From the NCBI GenBank assembly GCA_035495555.1, contig DATJFQ010000098.1:1-64000 (forward strand): a DNA stretch of 64,000 nt. Reading direction: 5' to 3'. This DNA comes from DATJFQ01 sp035495555 (lineage in GTDB: Bacteria > Acidobacteriota > Vicinamibacteria > Vicinamibacterales > 2-12-FULL-66-21). Positions within the stretch are counted from its first letter, which is position 1; each line of letters opens with the position of its first letter. The translations under genes were made by a program, and so were the position numbers. Of this stretch, positions 16,475-26,595 are shown piece by piece. The notes below the pieces were generated by a model. The model saw only the letters and a program-made list of their open reading frames with translations. It did not search any database and had not been told where the DNA came from.

Positions 16475-19400
16475 CACTTCCCCGTTGCTTCCGCTCCCAC
16501 GCCAGCCAGCGTCGGACGCTTCGCGGCGCGGCGGTGCGTCAGCCACTCCTGGATCTTCTCCATGTAGACGTAGAAGACCGGCGTGACATACAGCGTGAGC
16601 GTCTGCGAGACCATCAGTCCGCCGACGACGGCGAGCCCGAGCGGACGCCGCGCTTCACCGCCGGCGCCCCAGCCGAACGCGATCGGCAGCGTGCCCATCA
16701 AGGCCGCCATCGTCGTCATCATGATGGGGCGGAAGCGGACGAGACACGCTTCGTAAATCGCGTCCGTCGCGCCGACGCCTTCGCGCCGCCGCTCGATCGC
16801 GAAGTCGATCATGATGATGCCGTTCTTCTTCACGATGCCGACGAGCATGATGATGCCGACAAACGCGTAGAGGTCGAGCTCCTGCCGGAAGAGCAGCAGC
16901 GTCAGCAGCGCGCCGAACCCCGCGGACGGCAGACCCGAGAGAATCGTCAGCGGGTGGATGAAGCTCTCGTAGAGGATGCCGAGGACGACGTAGATGACGA
17001 AGATGGCGAGGCCGAGAATCCAGCCAAGGCCCTGCATGGAGTCCTGGAACGCCTGCGCCGTGCCCTGGAAGCTGCCGGCGACCGTGTCGGGCAGGGTCTC
17101 GCGCGCGACCTGATTCACGCGTTCGACGGCGTCGCCGAGCGATACGCCCTGGCGCAGGTTGAACGACAGCGTGACGGCGGGCAACTGGCCGGCGTGGTTG
17201 ATCGACTGCGGGCCGACCGTCTGACGCGTCGTCACCACGGCCGACAGCGGAACGAGCTTGCCGTCAGGCGTCGTCACCGACAGCATCGAGAGCGCCGCAG
17301 GATCGCGCTGGTACTTGTCCTCGACCTGCATGATGACCTGATACTCGTCGTTGGGCGCGAAGATCTGCGACACCTGCCGCTGGCCGTAGGCCGAGTTGAG
17401 CGCGTTCTGTACCTGATCGACCGTCAACCCGAGCGCCGCGATCTGCTCGCGGTCGAGCAGCACGTCGAGCTGAGGCGTTTTGATCTGCAGGTCCGACGAG
17501 ATGTCCTCGAGCCCGTCGACCTTGTGCAGCGCCTGCTCGAAAAGCGGCGCCACCCGATAGAGTTCGTCGGTGTCGGGGTCCTGCAGCGTGTACTGATACG
17601 CGCTGTTCGAGCGGATGCCGCCAATGCGGATCGCCGGGGGGTTCGAGAGAAACACCCGCACGCCCGGCACGCGGGACAGCTTCGGACGCAGTTCGTCGAT
17701 GATCTGGTCTGCCGAAAGCGAGCGTTCCTCGCGCGGTTTCAAATCGATGTTGAGGCGGCCGCCGCCCGCATCGGCGGTGAACGCCGCGACATTGGGATCC
17801 TTTTCGAGGATCCCCATGATCTCGCGCATGTGCGACGCCATCGATTCGAACCCGATGCCCTGGATCGCCTCGATGTTGCCGCTGATCTGGCCGGTGTCGA
17901 CGCTCGGGATGAACCCTTTCGGCACGACCTCGAACAGATACACCGTGCCGGCGAGCATGAGCGCCGAGACCAGCATCGTCGTGCCGCGGAACCGCAGGGT
18001 GCCGCGCAGCGTGAACGAATAGAAACGCAGCCACGAGTCGAACATCCGCTCGACCGCGTTGTAGAACACCCCGTGCTGCTCGGCGTGCTGCGGCTTCAGG
18101 AAGCGGCTGCAGAGCATCGGCGTCAGCGTGAGGGAGACGAGGCCGGACACGAGAATCGCCGCGGCAATCGTCACCGCGAACTCGTGCATCAACCGGCCGA
18201 CGATGCCGCCCATGAAGAGGATCGGGATGAACACCGCGGCGAGGGAGATGGTCATCGACAGAATCGTGAAGGAGATTTCCTTCGATCCATCGAGCGCCGC
18301 CTGCATCCGCGTCTTCCCCATGTCGAGATGGCGCACGATGTTCTCGAGCATGACGATCGCGTCGTCGACGACGAAGCCGACCGACAGCGTGAGCGCCATC
18401 AGCGACAGGTTGTCGAGGCTGTAGTCGAGCGACCACATCACGGCAAAGGTGCCGACGATCGAGAACGGCAGCGCCAGCGACGGGATAATCGTCGCGGAGA
18501 CGTTCCGCAGGAACAGGAAGATGACGAGGATGACCAGGAAGACGGTCAGCAGGAGCGTGAACTTCACGTCCTGCACCGAATCGCGGATCGGAATCGAGCG
18601 ATCGCTGCGGATCTGGAGCTGCAGCGATGCGGGCAGCTGCGCCTGCAGTTGCGGCAGCGTGTCCTTGATGGCGTCGACGACTTCGACCGTGTTGGTGCCC
18701 GGCTGACGCTGGATTGCGAGGTAGACCGTCGGGACGCCGTTGAACCAGCTCAGGTTCCGCGGATTTTCGACGCCGTCGTAGACGTGCGCAATGTCTTCGA
18801 GGCGGACAGGGTTGCCGTTGCGATACGCGATGATGATCGGCCGGTACGCTTCGGCGTCCATCAACTGGCCCCGCGCCATCACGACGAAGTTGCGCTCGGG
18901 GCCGTACAGCGTGCCCGTCGGGCGGTTCGAGTTCGCCGCGTTGATCGCCGTGGCGACCTGGTCGACGCCAATCTGCCGTGCGGCGAGCTGGACGGGGTCC
19001 AGATCGACACGGACGGCGAACCGCTTCTCACCGTAGACGTTGACCTGCGCCACACCGGAGACCATCGACAGCCGCTGGACGAGGACGTCCTCCGCGTACT
19101 GCGTCACCTGGATCAGCGGCAGCGTTTTCGAATTCAGGGTCAGGAAGAGAACCGGTGTCGCTGACGGGTCGCTCTTGTTGTACGACGGCGGCGACGGCAT
19201 GCCGGGCGGAAGCGATCGCGACGTGCGCGCAATCATCGACTGCACGTCCTGCGCGGCGGCGTCGATGTTCCGGCTCAGATCGAACTGCAGCGTGATGCTC
19301 GTGCTGCCCTGCGAGTTGCGGGAACTGATCGAGGTGACGCCGGAGATCGTCGAGAACTGCTTCTCGAGCGGCGTGGCCACCGAGTTCGCCATCGTGTCCG

Positions 19401-19566
19401 GATTGGCGCCGGGCAGGTTCGCGTTGACGGTAATGGTCGGGTAGTCGACGGTCGGCAGATCGCTGACCGGCAGCAGCCGATAGCCCATGATCCCGAAGAT
19501 CAGGATCGTCAGGACGAGGAGGGTCGTCGCGACGGGCCGTTTGATGAATGGTTCAGCGAAGTTCAT
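16474..19566 (-). CDS. RND multidrug efflux permease, MdtB/MdtC (HAE-1) type
   Basis: 1030 residues, the standard length. The N-terminus MNFAEPFIKRPVATTLLVLT is a typical first helix; two large periplasmic loops and twelve helices follow. The proton-relay helix 4 carries the paired aspartates (GFVVDDAIVMLENIVRHL), and the last helices hold the KNGIIMIDFAIE motif. It pumps hydrophobic substrates out through a tripartite complex with the adaptor encoded just upstream (ATGA overlap) and an outer-membrane factor that is not encoded nearby. Sequence features (LPTVDYPTI near the start) place it with MdtB/MdtC rather than AcrB. The substrate is unknown. Confidence 0.95.
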   Translation of the reverse strand: MNFAEPFIKRPVATTLLVLTILIFGIMGYRLLPVSDLPTVDYPTITVNANLPGANPDTMANSVATPLEKQFSTISGVTSISSRNSQGSTSITLQFDLSRNIDAAAQDVQSMIARTSRSLPPGMPSPPSYNKSDPSATPVLFLTLNSKTLPLIQVTQYAEDVLVQRLSMVSGVAQVNVYGEKRFAVRVDLDPVQLAARQIGVDQVATAINAANSNRPTGTLYGPERNFVVMARGQLMDAEAYRPIIIAYRNGNPVRLEDIAHVYDGVENPRNLSWFNGVPTVYLAIQRQPGTNTVEVVDAIKDTLPQLQAQLPASLQLQIRSDRSIPIRDSVQDVKFTLLLTVFLVILVIFLFLRNVSATIIPSLALPFSIVGTFAVMWSLDYSLDNLSLMALTLSVGFVVDDAIVMLENIVRHLDMGKTRMQAALDGSKEISFTILSMTISLAAVFIPILFMGGIVGRLMHEFAVTIAAAILVSGLVSLTLTPMLCSRFLKPQHAEQHGVFYNAVERMFDSWLRFYSFTLRGTLRFRGTTMLVSALMLAGTVYLFEVVPKGFIPSVDTGQISGNIEAIQGIGFESMASHMREIMGILEKDPNVAAFTADAGGGRLNIDLKPREERSLSADQIIDELRPKLSRVPGVRVFLSNPPAIRIGGIRSNSAYQYTLQDPDTDELYRVAPLFEQALHKVDGLEDISSDLQIKTPQLDVLLDREQIAALGLTVDQVQNALNSAYGQRQVSQIFAPNDEYQVIMQVEDKYQRDPAALSMLSVTTPDGKLVPLSAVVTTRQTVGPQSINHAGQLPAVTLSFNLRQGVSLGDAVERVNQVARETLPDTVAGSFQGTAQAFQDSMQGLGWILGLAIFVIYVVLGILYESFIHPLTILSGLPSAGFGALLTLLLFRQELDLYAFVGIIMLVGIVKKNGIIMIDFAIERRREGVGATDAIYEACLVRFRPIMMTTMAALMGTLPIAFGWGAGGEARRPLGLAVVGGLMVSQTLTLYVTPVFYVYMEKIQEWLTHRRAAKRPTLAGVGAEATGK

Positions 19567-20879
19567 TTCTCACCGTTCCCGGTTGTCCCTGTCTCGGTTC
19601 CGGCGCGGCTGCCCCGCCCGCGCGCTCCTGCTCCTGCCCGCACGATCCGTACCCCCGGCGTCAGGCGAAGCTGGCCGTCCGTCACGACCTCTTCCCCGGC
19701 CGACAGGCCGTTGGCGATGACCATCTGTTCGCCCTGCTGGCGTGCGACCGTGACGTTCCTCATCTCGACCGTGTTGTCGGGCTTCACGACGTACACGAAC
19801 TGGCCCTGCTGCGAAGCCTCCACCGCGATCGCGGGTACCACAATCGCATTCGGATCTGTGGAAAGGTTCAGCGTGACCTGCACGAACAGCCCGGGCCAGA
19901 GCTTATGCTCCGGGTTGGGAAACGTCGCTTTCAACTTGATCGTGCCAGTCGACGGATCCACGGTGTTGTCGATGAAAGTCACCGTGCCGACGGCGGTCGG
20001 CACCGCCGCGGACGCGTCGGGGACGTCGGCGCCGAGGTCCGCACCGTTGGCCTGTTCGACCGTCGTCGGCGGCGGCGGCTGGGCACCCGGCGGGAGGGAC
20101 GCCTGCCCGCGTGCCACCGCCTGCAACGGCTTTTGCGCCTGATATCGGCGGATATCCCCGAGATAACGGCCAGGCACCGCGAAGGTGACGTAAATCGGCG
20201 AGAGCTGGTTGATGACCACGAGCGGCGTCGTATCGTTCGCGCGAACGAGATCGCCCTCATGGGCGGACAACGATCCGGTCCGGCCTGAAATCGGCGCAGC
20301 AATTTTCGTATAGGAAAGGTTCAGCTTTGCCGTCTCGACCGCCGCCTGGTCGGCCTGCAGCGTGGCCTGCGCAGACTGCGAACTGGCCTGCTGCGTTTCG
20401 AACTGATCGCGCGGGATGAGGCCGCGCTTGTACAGATCCTCGTATCGCGCATTCTGCGACGCGGCGTTGGTGGCCGTCGCCGTATCGCGCGCCAGCACCG
20501 CTTGCGCCTGCTGCAGGGCGGCTTCGAACGGTCGCGCATCGAGCGTGAACAGCAGGTCACCCTTCTTGACCTCCTGCCCTTCCGCGAAATGCACCTTGCT
20601 GAGCTGGCCGGTGACCTGTGCGCGTATCTGAACCGTTTGGATGGCTTCCGCCGTGCCGACGGCTGGAATCGTCACCGGTACCGACTTCTCGACCGCGTGG
20701 GTGGTCGTTACCGGCACGGGTCCGCCACCGCCCCCGCGTTCGCCCCGACCGCCCCGGCCGCCGGCGCCCTCGCCGCCGGTGCCGGCATGGTTGGGCTGCG
20801 CAGCTCCCCGGCTGCACGCCGGGACGGAGAAGCTCAAGAGAATCAAGAAGATGACGTAGATTTTCGAGTGGATAGACAT
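19563..20879 (-). CDS. RND efflux periplasmic adaptor lipoprotein, MdtA-like
   Basis: 438 residues. The signal peptide ends in a lipobox (SFSVPAC, Cys22), so it is anchored in the inner membrane. Next comes a Gly/Arg-rich insert at residues 32-53 (GGRGGRGERGGGGG). Then follow the lipoyl-like domain (RAQVTGQLSKVHFAEGQEVK), the alpha-helical hairpin, the second lipoyl half (IAAPISGRTGSL) and the beta-barrel. It bridges the permease to the outer-membrane channel. The stop overlaps the permease start. The upstream region (20880-21039) is shared with a divergent permease gene and has a CAGA tetramer run but no clear operator. Confidence 0.93.
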   Translation of the reverse strand: MSIHSKIYVIFLILLSFSVPACSRGAAQPNHAGTGGEGAGGRGGRGERGGGGGPVPVTTTHAVEKSVPVTIPAVGTAEAIQTVQIRAQVTGQLSKVHFAEGQEVKKGDLLFTLDARPFEAALQQAQAVLARDTATATNAASQNARYEDLYKRGLIPRDQFETQQASSQSAQATLQADQAAVETAKLNLSYTKIAAPISGRTGSLSAHEGDLVRANDTTPLVVINQLSPIYVTFAVPGRYLGDIRRYQAQKPLQAVARGQASLPPGAQPPPPTTVEQANGADLGADVPDASAAVPTAVGTVTFIDNTVDPSTGTIKLKATFPNPEHKLWPGLFVQVTLNLSTDPNAIVVPAIAVEASQQGQFVYVVKPDNTVEMRNVTVARQQGEQMVIANGLSAGEEVVTDGQLRLTPGVRIVRAGAGARGRGSRAGTETGTTGNGEK

Positions 20880-21039
20880 TCAGACAGACAGAGGGCTGTG
20901 CTTGTAAAAGACGACGGCGAAGCCGAGGCTGTTTACTCGAGGCCCGAACAAGCCGACGTCATGGGAACGCTCGCGATCGGTACGCTCACGGTGTCGAAAT
21001 CGGAACTTCACGTCGCCGGTCCCCGTCCTTCCCAGCCGT

Positions 21040-23520
21040 ATGTTCAATGTGCTGCAGGACCTGCGTTTCGGCGCGCGCACGCTCCGCAAGACCCCCGGGT
21101 TCACCGCGATTGCGGTGGCGATGCTCGCGCTGGGCATCGGTGCGAACAGCGCGATGTTCACCGTCGTAAACGCGTTGTTGTTCAAATCGCTGGCCGGGCG
21201 GGCCGACGAGCTGGTGGGCGTCTTCACCCACGATCGTACCAAGCCCGACTCCTACCGCGCCTTTTCGTACCCGGAGTATCTCGACATTCGCGACCGCAGC
21301 GGCGTGTTCGACGGCCTGATGGCGCACGACTTCGCGATGGTCGGCTTACCGGAAGGCGACAGCACACGGCAGACGTTCGCCGACGTCGTCTCTTCGAACT
21401 TCTTCGACACGCTCGGCGTCCGGCTCGCCGCCGGCCGTACGTTCACCGCGGCGGAAGAGCGCCCCGGCGCGCGCATTCCGGTTGCGATCGTCGGCAACGA
21501 TCGCGCCTCGCTCCTCGGCCACACGCTCGAGATCAACACCATTGCTTTCACCGTCGTCGGCGTCGTGCCGCGGGGGTTCACCGGGACGATGGCGCTCGTG
21601 TCCCCGGAACTATGGCTGCCGATGGGCATGCACGACGTTGTCGTCAACGACATCTTCAGGCGGAAGAGCACGGGGCTCGAGGACCGAACCAATCGCTCGC
21701 TGGTACTCGCGGGCCGGCTGCAAGACGGAGTGACGGTCCAGGGCGCCACCGCCAGGCTCGACGCACTGTCCCGGCAACTGGAAGCCGCGTATCCCGCCGA
21801 CAACAAGAACCAGCAATTGACGATTCATCCGCTCTCGCGGATGACCACCAGCACATCTCCGTCCAGCGATTCAGGCCTTGGGATCGCGGGCGGGTTGCTG
21901 ATGGCGGTGGCCGCGGTCGTGCTCGTCATCGCGTGCCTGAACATCGCGAACATGCTGCTCGCGCGCGGGATGGCCCGGCGAAAAGAGATGGCGATCCGGC
22001 TCGCCGTTGGCAGCGGCCGCGGCCGGCTCGTGCGGCAGTTGCTGACCGAAGGGCTGCTGCTGGCGATGGTCGGGGCGGCGGGTGGCCTTCTGCTCGCGTT
22101 CTGGAGCACCAGGGCGCTCGTCCAGTCGTTCCAGGCCGTGCTGCCCCTGTCGGTGCAGTTCGACGCCCGGCCCGATGCCCTCGTGACGAGCGTGACGACG
22201 GCCGTCGCCGTCGCCGCTACGCTCCTCTTCGGCCTCGGCCCGGCGTTGAAAATGGCACGAACGGACGTCGTCAGCGACTTGAAGGAAGCCGCGAACGACA
22301 CGTCGGTGTTCGGCCGCCGGTTCTCTGCACGAAACATCATGGTCGTCGGCCAGATCGCGCTCTCGCTCATGCTGCTCGCGGCGGGGGGCCTCTTCGCGCG
22401 CGGCGCACTGAAGGCGGCGGCTGCGACGCCGGGGTTCAGCTATGCGCAGGAACTGCTCGTCACCATCGATCCCAGCCTCGTCCAGTACCCCGAATCGCGA
22501 GGACGTGCGTCGCATCGCGACGCGCTGGCGCGCATCCGCGCGATGCCCGGCGTCGTTTCCGCCAGCTCTGCTTCGACGGTACCGTTCGGTGACATGCACG
22601 AAGGACGGCCGATCGAACGCGTCGGCGGCAATTCGACGCAACACGTCGAAAGCGTGTTCAGGATCATCGGCGCCGCCTATTTCCGAACGCTGAACCTGCC
22701 GATGCTGCGCGGTCGTGAGTTCACCGCGGCCGAAGAGGACTCGCCCACCGCACCCCGCGTCGCCATCGTCGACGAGCGGCTCGCGCGCCGCCTCTTCGGC
22801 GACGACGACCCGATTGGCCAATCGATCCGATTGCAGCATCGAGACGATCTGCAGGGCGCATACGACAGCGAGCCCATGGCGATCGTGGGCATCTCGGCCC
22901 CCATACGCGATGAGCTATTCGATCGCGAGGCGGGACCGGCGATCTACGTCCCTTCCGGACGGTTCTATCAGGCCATGACGAACGTCCACGTGCGCATCGC
23001 GCAGCCGGGAGCGGAAGCGGCAGTTCTGTCATCAATCCGGCAGGAGCTTCGCTCGCTCGATCCGCGGCTTCCGCTCCTGCAGGCCACCACCACGGCGTCG
23101 TTCCACGACAGGAGCATCGAGCTGTGGGCGGTGCGCGCGGGCGGCCGGCTGTTCCTCGTGTTCGGGCTTTTGGCCCTCTCGCTGGCCATCGTCGGTTTGT
23201 ATGGCGTGAAGTCCTACGTCGTGTCGCAACGCACGAAAGAAATCGGGGTACGCATGGCGCTCGGCGCCGATCGCGGCGCCGTGTTGCAGATGATGCTCCA
23301 GGAAGGCGCCGTGCTCGCCGGGATCGGCATCGCCGTCGGTCTTCCGTTGGCAGCGGCGCTCGGGAAGCTGCTGAGCGCAATGCTCTACGACGTGAAGCCG
23401 CTGGACCCGATCGTCTTCGTCTCGGCGCCGGCCCTGCTCGCGCTCGCTGCGCTCATCGCGACCTGGATTCCCGCGAGGCGAGCCACAAAGGTGAGTCCTT
23501 TGGCAGCGCTGCGGTCATGA
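21040..23520 (+). CDS. ADOP-type FtsX/MacB-like ABC permease
   Basis: 826 residues with the double FtsX layout of the ADOP family, which is very abundant in acidobacteria. The first helix is in GFTAIAVAMLALGIGANSAM, then a MacB-type periplasmic domain, helices around 285-385 with ARGMARRKEMAIRLAVGSGR, a second periplasmic domain (VAIVDERLARRLFGDDDPIG) and the last three helices with QRTKEIGVRMALGADRGA. No ATPase gene is adjacent, which is usual for these permeases. MacB-type transporters are mechanotransmitters without substrate passage through the membrane; the substrate is unknown. It is divergent from the RND operon. Confidence 0.92.
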   Translation: MFNVLQDLRFGARTLRKTPGFTAIAVAMLALGIGANSAMFTVVNALLFKSLAGRADELVGVFTHDRTKPDSYRAFSYPEYLDIRDRSGVFDGLMAHDFAMVGLPEGDSTRQTFADVVSSNFFDTLGVRLAAGRTFTAAEERPGARIPVAIVGNDRASLLGHTLEINTIAFTVVGVVPRGFTGTMALVSPELWLPMGMHDVVVNDIFRRKSTGLEDRTNRSLVLAGRLQDGVTVQGATARLDALSRQLEAAYPADNKNQQLTIHPLSRMTTSTSPSSDSGLGIAGGLLMAVAAVVLVIACLNIANMLLARGMARRKEMAIRLAVGSGRGRLVRQLLTEGLLLAMVGAAGGLLLAFWSTRALVQSFQAVLPLSVQFDARPDALVTSVTTAVAVAATLLFGLGPALKMARTDVVSDLKEAANDTSVFGRRFSARNIMVVGQIALSLMLLAAGGLFARGALKAAAATPGFSYAQELLVTIDPSLVQYPESRGRASHRDALARIRAMPGVVSASSASTVPFGDMHEGRPIERVGGNSTQHVESVFRIIGAAYFRTLNLPMLRGREFTAAEEDSPTAPRVAIVDERLARRLFGDDDPIGQSIRLQHRDDLQGAYDSEPMAIVGISAPIRDELFDREAGPAIYVPSGRFYQAMTNVHVRIAQPGAEAAVLSSIRQELRSLDPRLPLLQATTTASFHDRSIELWAVRAGGRLFLVFGLLALSLAIVGLYGVKSYVVSQRTKEIGVRMALGADRGAVLQMMLQEGAVLAGIGIAVGLPLAAALGKLLSAMLYDVKPLDPIVFVSAPALLALAALIATWIPARRATKVSPLAALRS

Positions 23521-23527
23521 CGGCAGT

Positions 23528-23634
23528 CAACTACGCAATTTCACAACTACCAACTACACAAGGCGCGATCGCTTGGAAGTTGTCGCCTTAGTTGGTAGTT
23601 GCCGTGAGTAGTTGGTAGTTGCGAAGTTATGTAG
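23528..23634. repeat. opposed 7-bp arrays (GTAGTTG type) forming a hairpin between convergent genes
   Basis: The left arm holds CAACTAC-type units (23528-23557), ending in AAGGCG. The right arm starts CGCCTTAG and holds GTAGTTG units (23584-23634). The right arm ends exactly at the stop codon (from 23635) of the S9 peptidase gene. The arms are largely complementary, so a long stem can form; it is a likely bidirectional terminator. No gene is present. Confidence 0.75.
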
Positions 23635-26487
23635 TTATCGCGCCCCACCCTTCTGTTGCGACGTCGTCTTCGACTTCGCCGGCTCGTAGAGCGGCGTCAC
23701 ATCGCGCCGTCCGCGCTCGAGATAGGGCACGCCCTTCTCCATCCACTCCGGCTTCGATTTCCCGAGCAGGTAGTAATCGAAGAACTCGTCGAGGTGGACG
23801 GTCCAGTACTTCTGGTTGTCGCGATCCCGCAGCCCGTGCTTTTCGCCGTTGAAGCTGAACATGTACGCCTCTTTGCCGAGGCGCCGCATCGCGCTGAAGA
23901 ACTCGATGCCCTGATACCACGGCACGGCGTCGTCTTCGTCGTTATGGATGGTCAGGTACGGCGTGTGAATCTTCTCCACCCAGAAGATTGGCGAGTTCTC
24001 GATGTACTGCAGCGGATCCACCCAGGGCGGCCCGCCGATGCGGGACTGCGTCTTCTCGTACTGGAACGCGCGTGACATGCCGGTGCCCCAGCGGATGCCG
24101 CCATACGCACTGATCATGTTCGCAACCGATGCTCCCGCTTCGACGGCGCGGAACAGGTCGGTTCGCGTGATCAGATACGTGATCTCGTAACCGCCCCAAC
24201 TGTGTCCCTGAATCCCGATTCGCTTCGGGTCGACGAATCCTTTCGCCACGACCGACTGCACGGCCGGAATGACACACTTGAACGCGCTCTCGCCCGGATA
24301 GCCGATGTCGTACACGATGTCGGGCTCGAGGACGACGTAGCCGTTGCTGACGTAGCGCGTGATGTTGATGCTCGTCCCGGGCGACGGCGCGTGATACGAG
24401 TGCAGTCCGTTGGTCAATTCCTCGTAGATGTAGACCATCAGCGGGTACTTCTTCGAGGCATCGAAGCCGTCCGGTTTGAACAAGAGGCCGCGGAGCGGCT
24501 TCCCGTCGGCGTTCACGTAGTCGACGAGTTCAGCGGTGCCCCACGCGTACTGCGATTGCTGCGGGTTGGCGTCGGTCACCTTCTTCATGTTCGCGAAGCT
24601 GCCGTCGCTCACCCACAGGTCCGGAAATTCTTCGAAGCGCGAGAGGCTGTAGACGAGCACGTCGGCGTTCTTTGCTTTCGTCGGGCGGCCGAACTGCTTG
24701 TCGAGCATCACGACTTTTTCGGGCGCGGCGGATTGGGCGAGCGTGATCCGGTAGAAGCCGGTCGCCTTCGTGCGGTCGTCGGTAGTGTCGAGGAGCAGCG
24801 GGCGATCGGGTGGAATGCTCCGCTCGTCTGGATCGAGGCGCTGGTACCGGAACACGAGGCTCTGCTGGCGTCCGAAGCCTTGCGTCACCATGTATGCGCC
24901 CGTTCCGTCGGGTTTAACCTCCCAGATGTCGTACCGGTCGTACAGCAGGACGGACTTGTCGCCGGCGGTCCATCCGGCCACGCCGTACGGCGAGGGCTGA
25001 CCTGGCGTATCCCATGTCTCGTCTTCGAAGCTGACCTTCAGCCCTCGTGTGAGTGGAACCGCGGTGGTCGTTCCGACCTTCTGAGCGAACCACGCGTGGC
25101 TTTCGTCGGAGTACCAGAGGATGTAATTGCCGCCGGGCGACAGCATCGGCGTGAAGTGCTGATGGGACAGAACGCGTGTCTTCGCGCCCGTGTTCAGGTC
25201 GACGACGTACGCGTCGTTGTAATCGCCGTCCCACGAGATGAGCTGCTGATACGGCACATCCGACTCGCCGAGCGCCACTGGCGCGCCGTCGGTCACGCGC
25301 AAATCCGGCATCTCCGGGGATGCGAGCTGCATGAACTTGCGATCCTTCATCCGCACGACGGCCTGGTAACTGCGCTTCTTCTCTTCGTCGGCGCGGACGC
25401 GCTGCATCGGCTGGAGCAGCGGATCCTTGTAGTTCCAGATGTCGACCTTGACGGGATCAGGCGCATCTTCGGGCTGCGGAGCGGGAACAGGTGCGGTGCC
25501 GAAGAAGAGATGCGCGCCGGTCTTCGAGAACGACACCTTGCCGTTTTCGCTGACGCTCATGCCTTCCGGCATGCCGGCCGTACGGGCGGTCACGAGCGCG
25601 GCAGCGCCGCTGTCGGCCCTCGTCCAGTAGTACAGCTTGAACGGGCTCGGGTCGTTCCGGTAGTCGTCGCGATCGCTCACGAAGGCGAGCTGCTTGCCCG
25701 CATCGTCGAACGCGAAATCCTTGTAGTGGCCGATGCCGCGGGCCAGCGGAGTCGTGCTGCCCTCCGCCGTGCGCACGAATGCGCCGTCGGCGTCGCCCGA
25801 CTTCGAAGATGTCCCGTAGGCGAGCATCGAGCCGTCCTTCGACCATGTGTATTCGACGACGTCGGGGATTGTCGTCGACGTGCCGGACTGCAGGTCGCGA
25901 ACGATCAACTCGGTGCCCGCGTCCTTTTTCTTCTCTTTCTTTTTCGGCGCGGTGGCGTCAGGCTCTTTCTTCTCCGCCTCCTTGTCGTCGTCTTTTTTCG
26001 CAGTGGCCTTCGCGGGTTCGAGGAGGTAGGCCACCGAACGAGACCCGTCCTCGGCGACCTTGAAGCTCTTGACGCGATCGGCGGTAAAGACCTGCCCGTT
26101 CGCCAGGGACATCACGCCCATGCCGCTTTTGGGCTGATCCTCAGGCTTCTTCTTCTCCTTTTTCGCCTTGTCGAGGTCGGCCCGAGTTGGCGAGACCGCA
26201 AACACCACGAAGCGGCCGTCCGCGGTAATCACAGGAGACTTGCCGCGCGGCGCGCGGTACTCGGCGCCCGTTTTCAGGTTGCGCGCCACGAGTTCGCCGT
26301 CGGCTTCCTCGGGCACCAGTGCGTAGACGAGCCACGTCCCATCGCGCGAGAGCTGGGTGTTTTGAATCGAACGCCAGCCGTCGTACACGTCGTACGAGAG
26401 CGGCCGTTTCTGCTGCGCCAGGGGATGGGCGGCAGCGCAGATGGTGAGGACGATGCCAAGCAGGAGCCGGCGGGGGCGTTGAAGCAT
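23635..26487 (-). CDS. secreted S9 family peptidase (prolyl oligopeptidase/acylaminoacyl-peptidase type)
   Basis: 950 residues. A signal peptide (RRLLLGIVLTICAAAHPLAQ) precedes a long propeller region (about 30-640) and the alpha/beta hydrolase domain. The catalytic serine is Ser763 in GHSWGGY, the aspartate Asp852 (or 853) in HNDEDDAVPW, and the histidine His884 in EKHGLRD. The propeller carries a lysine-rich, probably flexible insert (PKKKEKKKD near 175-190). Such enzymes digest peptides; export and the many other peptidases in this window suggest protein scavenging. It is monocistronic, with opposed heptamer arrays on both sides. The ATG at 26487 gives the best signal peptide. Confidence 0.93.
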   Translation of the reverse strand: MLQRPRRLLLGIVLTICAAAHPLAQQKRPLSYDVYDGWRSIQNTQLSRDGTWLVYALVPEEADGELVARNLKTGAEYRAPRGKSPVITADGRFVVFAVSPTRADLDKAKKEKKKPEDQPKSGMGVMSLANGQVFTADRVKSFKVAEDGSRSVAYLLEPAKATAKKDDDKEAEKKEPDATAPKKKEKKKDAGTELIVRDLQSGTSTTIPDVVEYTWSKDGSMLAYGTSSKSGDADGAFVRTAEGSTTPLARGIGHYKDFAFDDAGKQLAFVSDRDDYRNDPSPFKLYYWTRADSGAAALVTARTAGMPEGMSVSENGKVSFSKTGAHLFFGTAPVPAPQPEDAPDPVKVDIWNYKDPLLQPMQRVRADEEKKRSYQAVVRMKDRKFMQLASPEMPDLRVTDGAPVALGESDVPYQQLISWDGDYNDAYVVDLNTGAKTRVLSHQHFTPMLSPGGNYILWYSDESHAWFAQKVGTTTAVPLTRGLKVSFEDETWDTPGQPSPYGVAGWTAGDKSVLLYDRYDIWEVKPDGTGAYMVTQGFGRQQSLVFRYQRLDPDERSIPPDRPLLLDTTDDRTKATGFYRITLAQSAAPEKVVMLDKQFGRPTKAKNADVLVYSLSRFEEFPDLWVSDGSFANMKKVTDANPQQSQYAWGTAELVDYVNADGKPLRGLLFKPDGFDASKKYPLMVYIYEELTNGLHSYHAPSPGTSINITRYVSNGYVVLEPDIVYDIGYPGESAFKCVIPAVQSVVAKGFVDPKRIGIQGHSWGGYEITYLITRTDLFRAVEAGASVANMISAYGGIRWGTGMSRAFQYEKTQSRIGGPPWVDPLQYIENSPIFWVEKIHTPYLTIHNDEDDAVPWYQGIEFFSAMRRLGKEAYMFSFNGEKHGLRDRDNQKYWTVHLDEFFDYYLLGKSKPEWMEKGVPYLERGRRDVTPLYEPAKSKTTSQQKGGAR

Positions 26488-26519
26488 GGCGGCATCATAG
26501 ACGAGGTGTGCCGCGGATC

Positions 26520-26595
26520 AACTCCCAACGCCCAACGCCCAATATGAATTGCGAATTGAATTGGAAGTTGGGAATTGGGAATTGGGAATTGGGAA
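26520..26595. repeat. opposed 7-bp arrays (AACGCCC/TTGGGAA)
   Basis: Left arm AACTCCC, AACGCCC, AACGCCC (26520-26540); right arm TTGGAAG then four TTGGGAA (26561-26595). The right arm abuts the stop codon of the AttH-like gene at 26596. The arms are partly complementary. The site is in front of the S9 peptidase gene and behind the AttH-like gene, both on the minus strand. Confidence 0.75.

Noticed and set aside
16417..19164. A 915-codon open frame antisense to the RND permease
   Set aside because: It lies wholly opposite a textbook permease gene, is extremely rich in Arg, Asp and His, and has no recognisable domain. Such frames arise by chance in GC-rich DNA.
20880..21039. A regulatory gene or operator between the RND operon and the ADOP permease
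   Set aside because: The 160-base gap holds no open frame of its own and only a short CAGA run; no convincing palindromic operator was seen.
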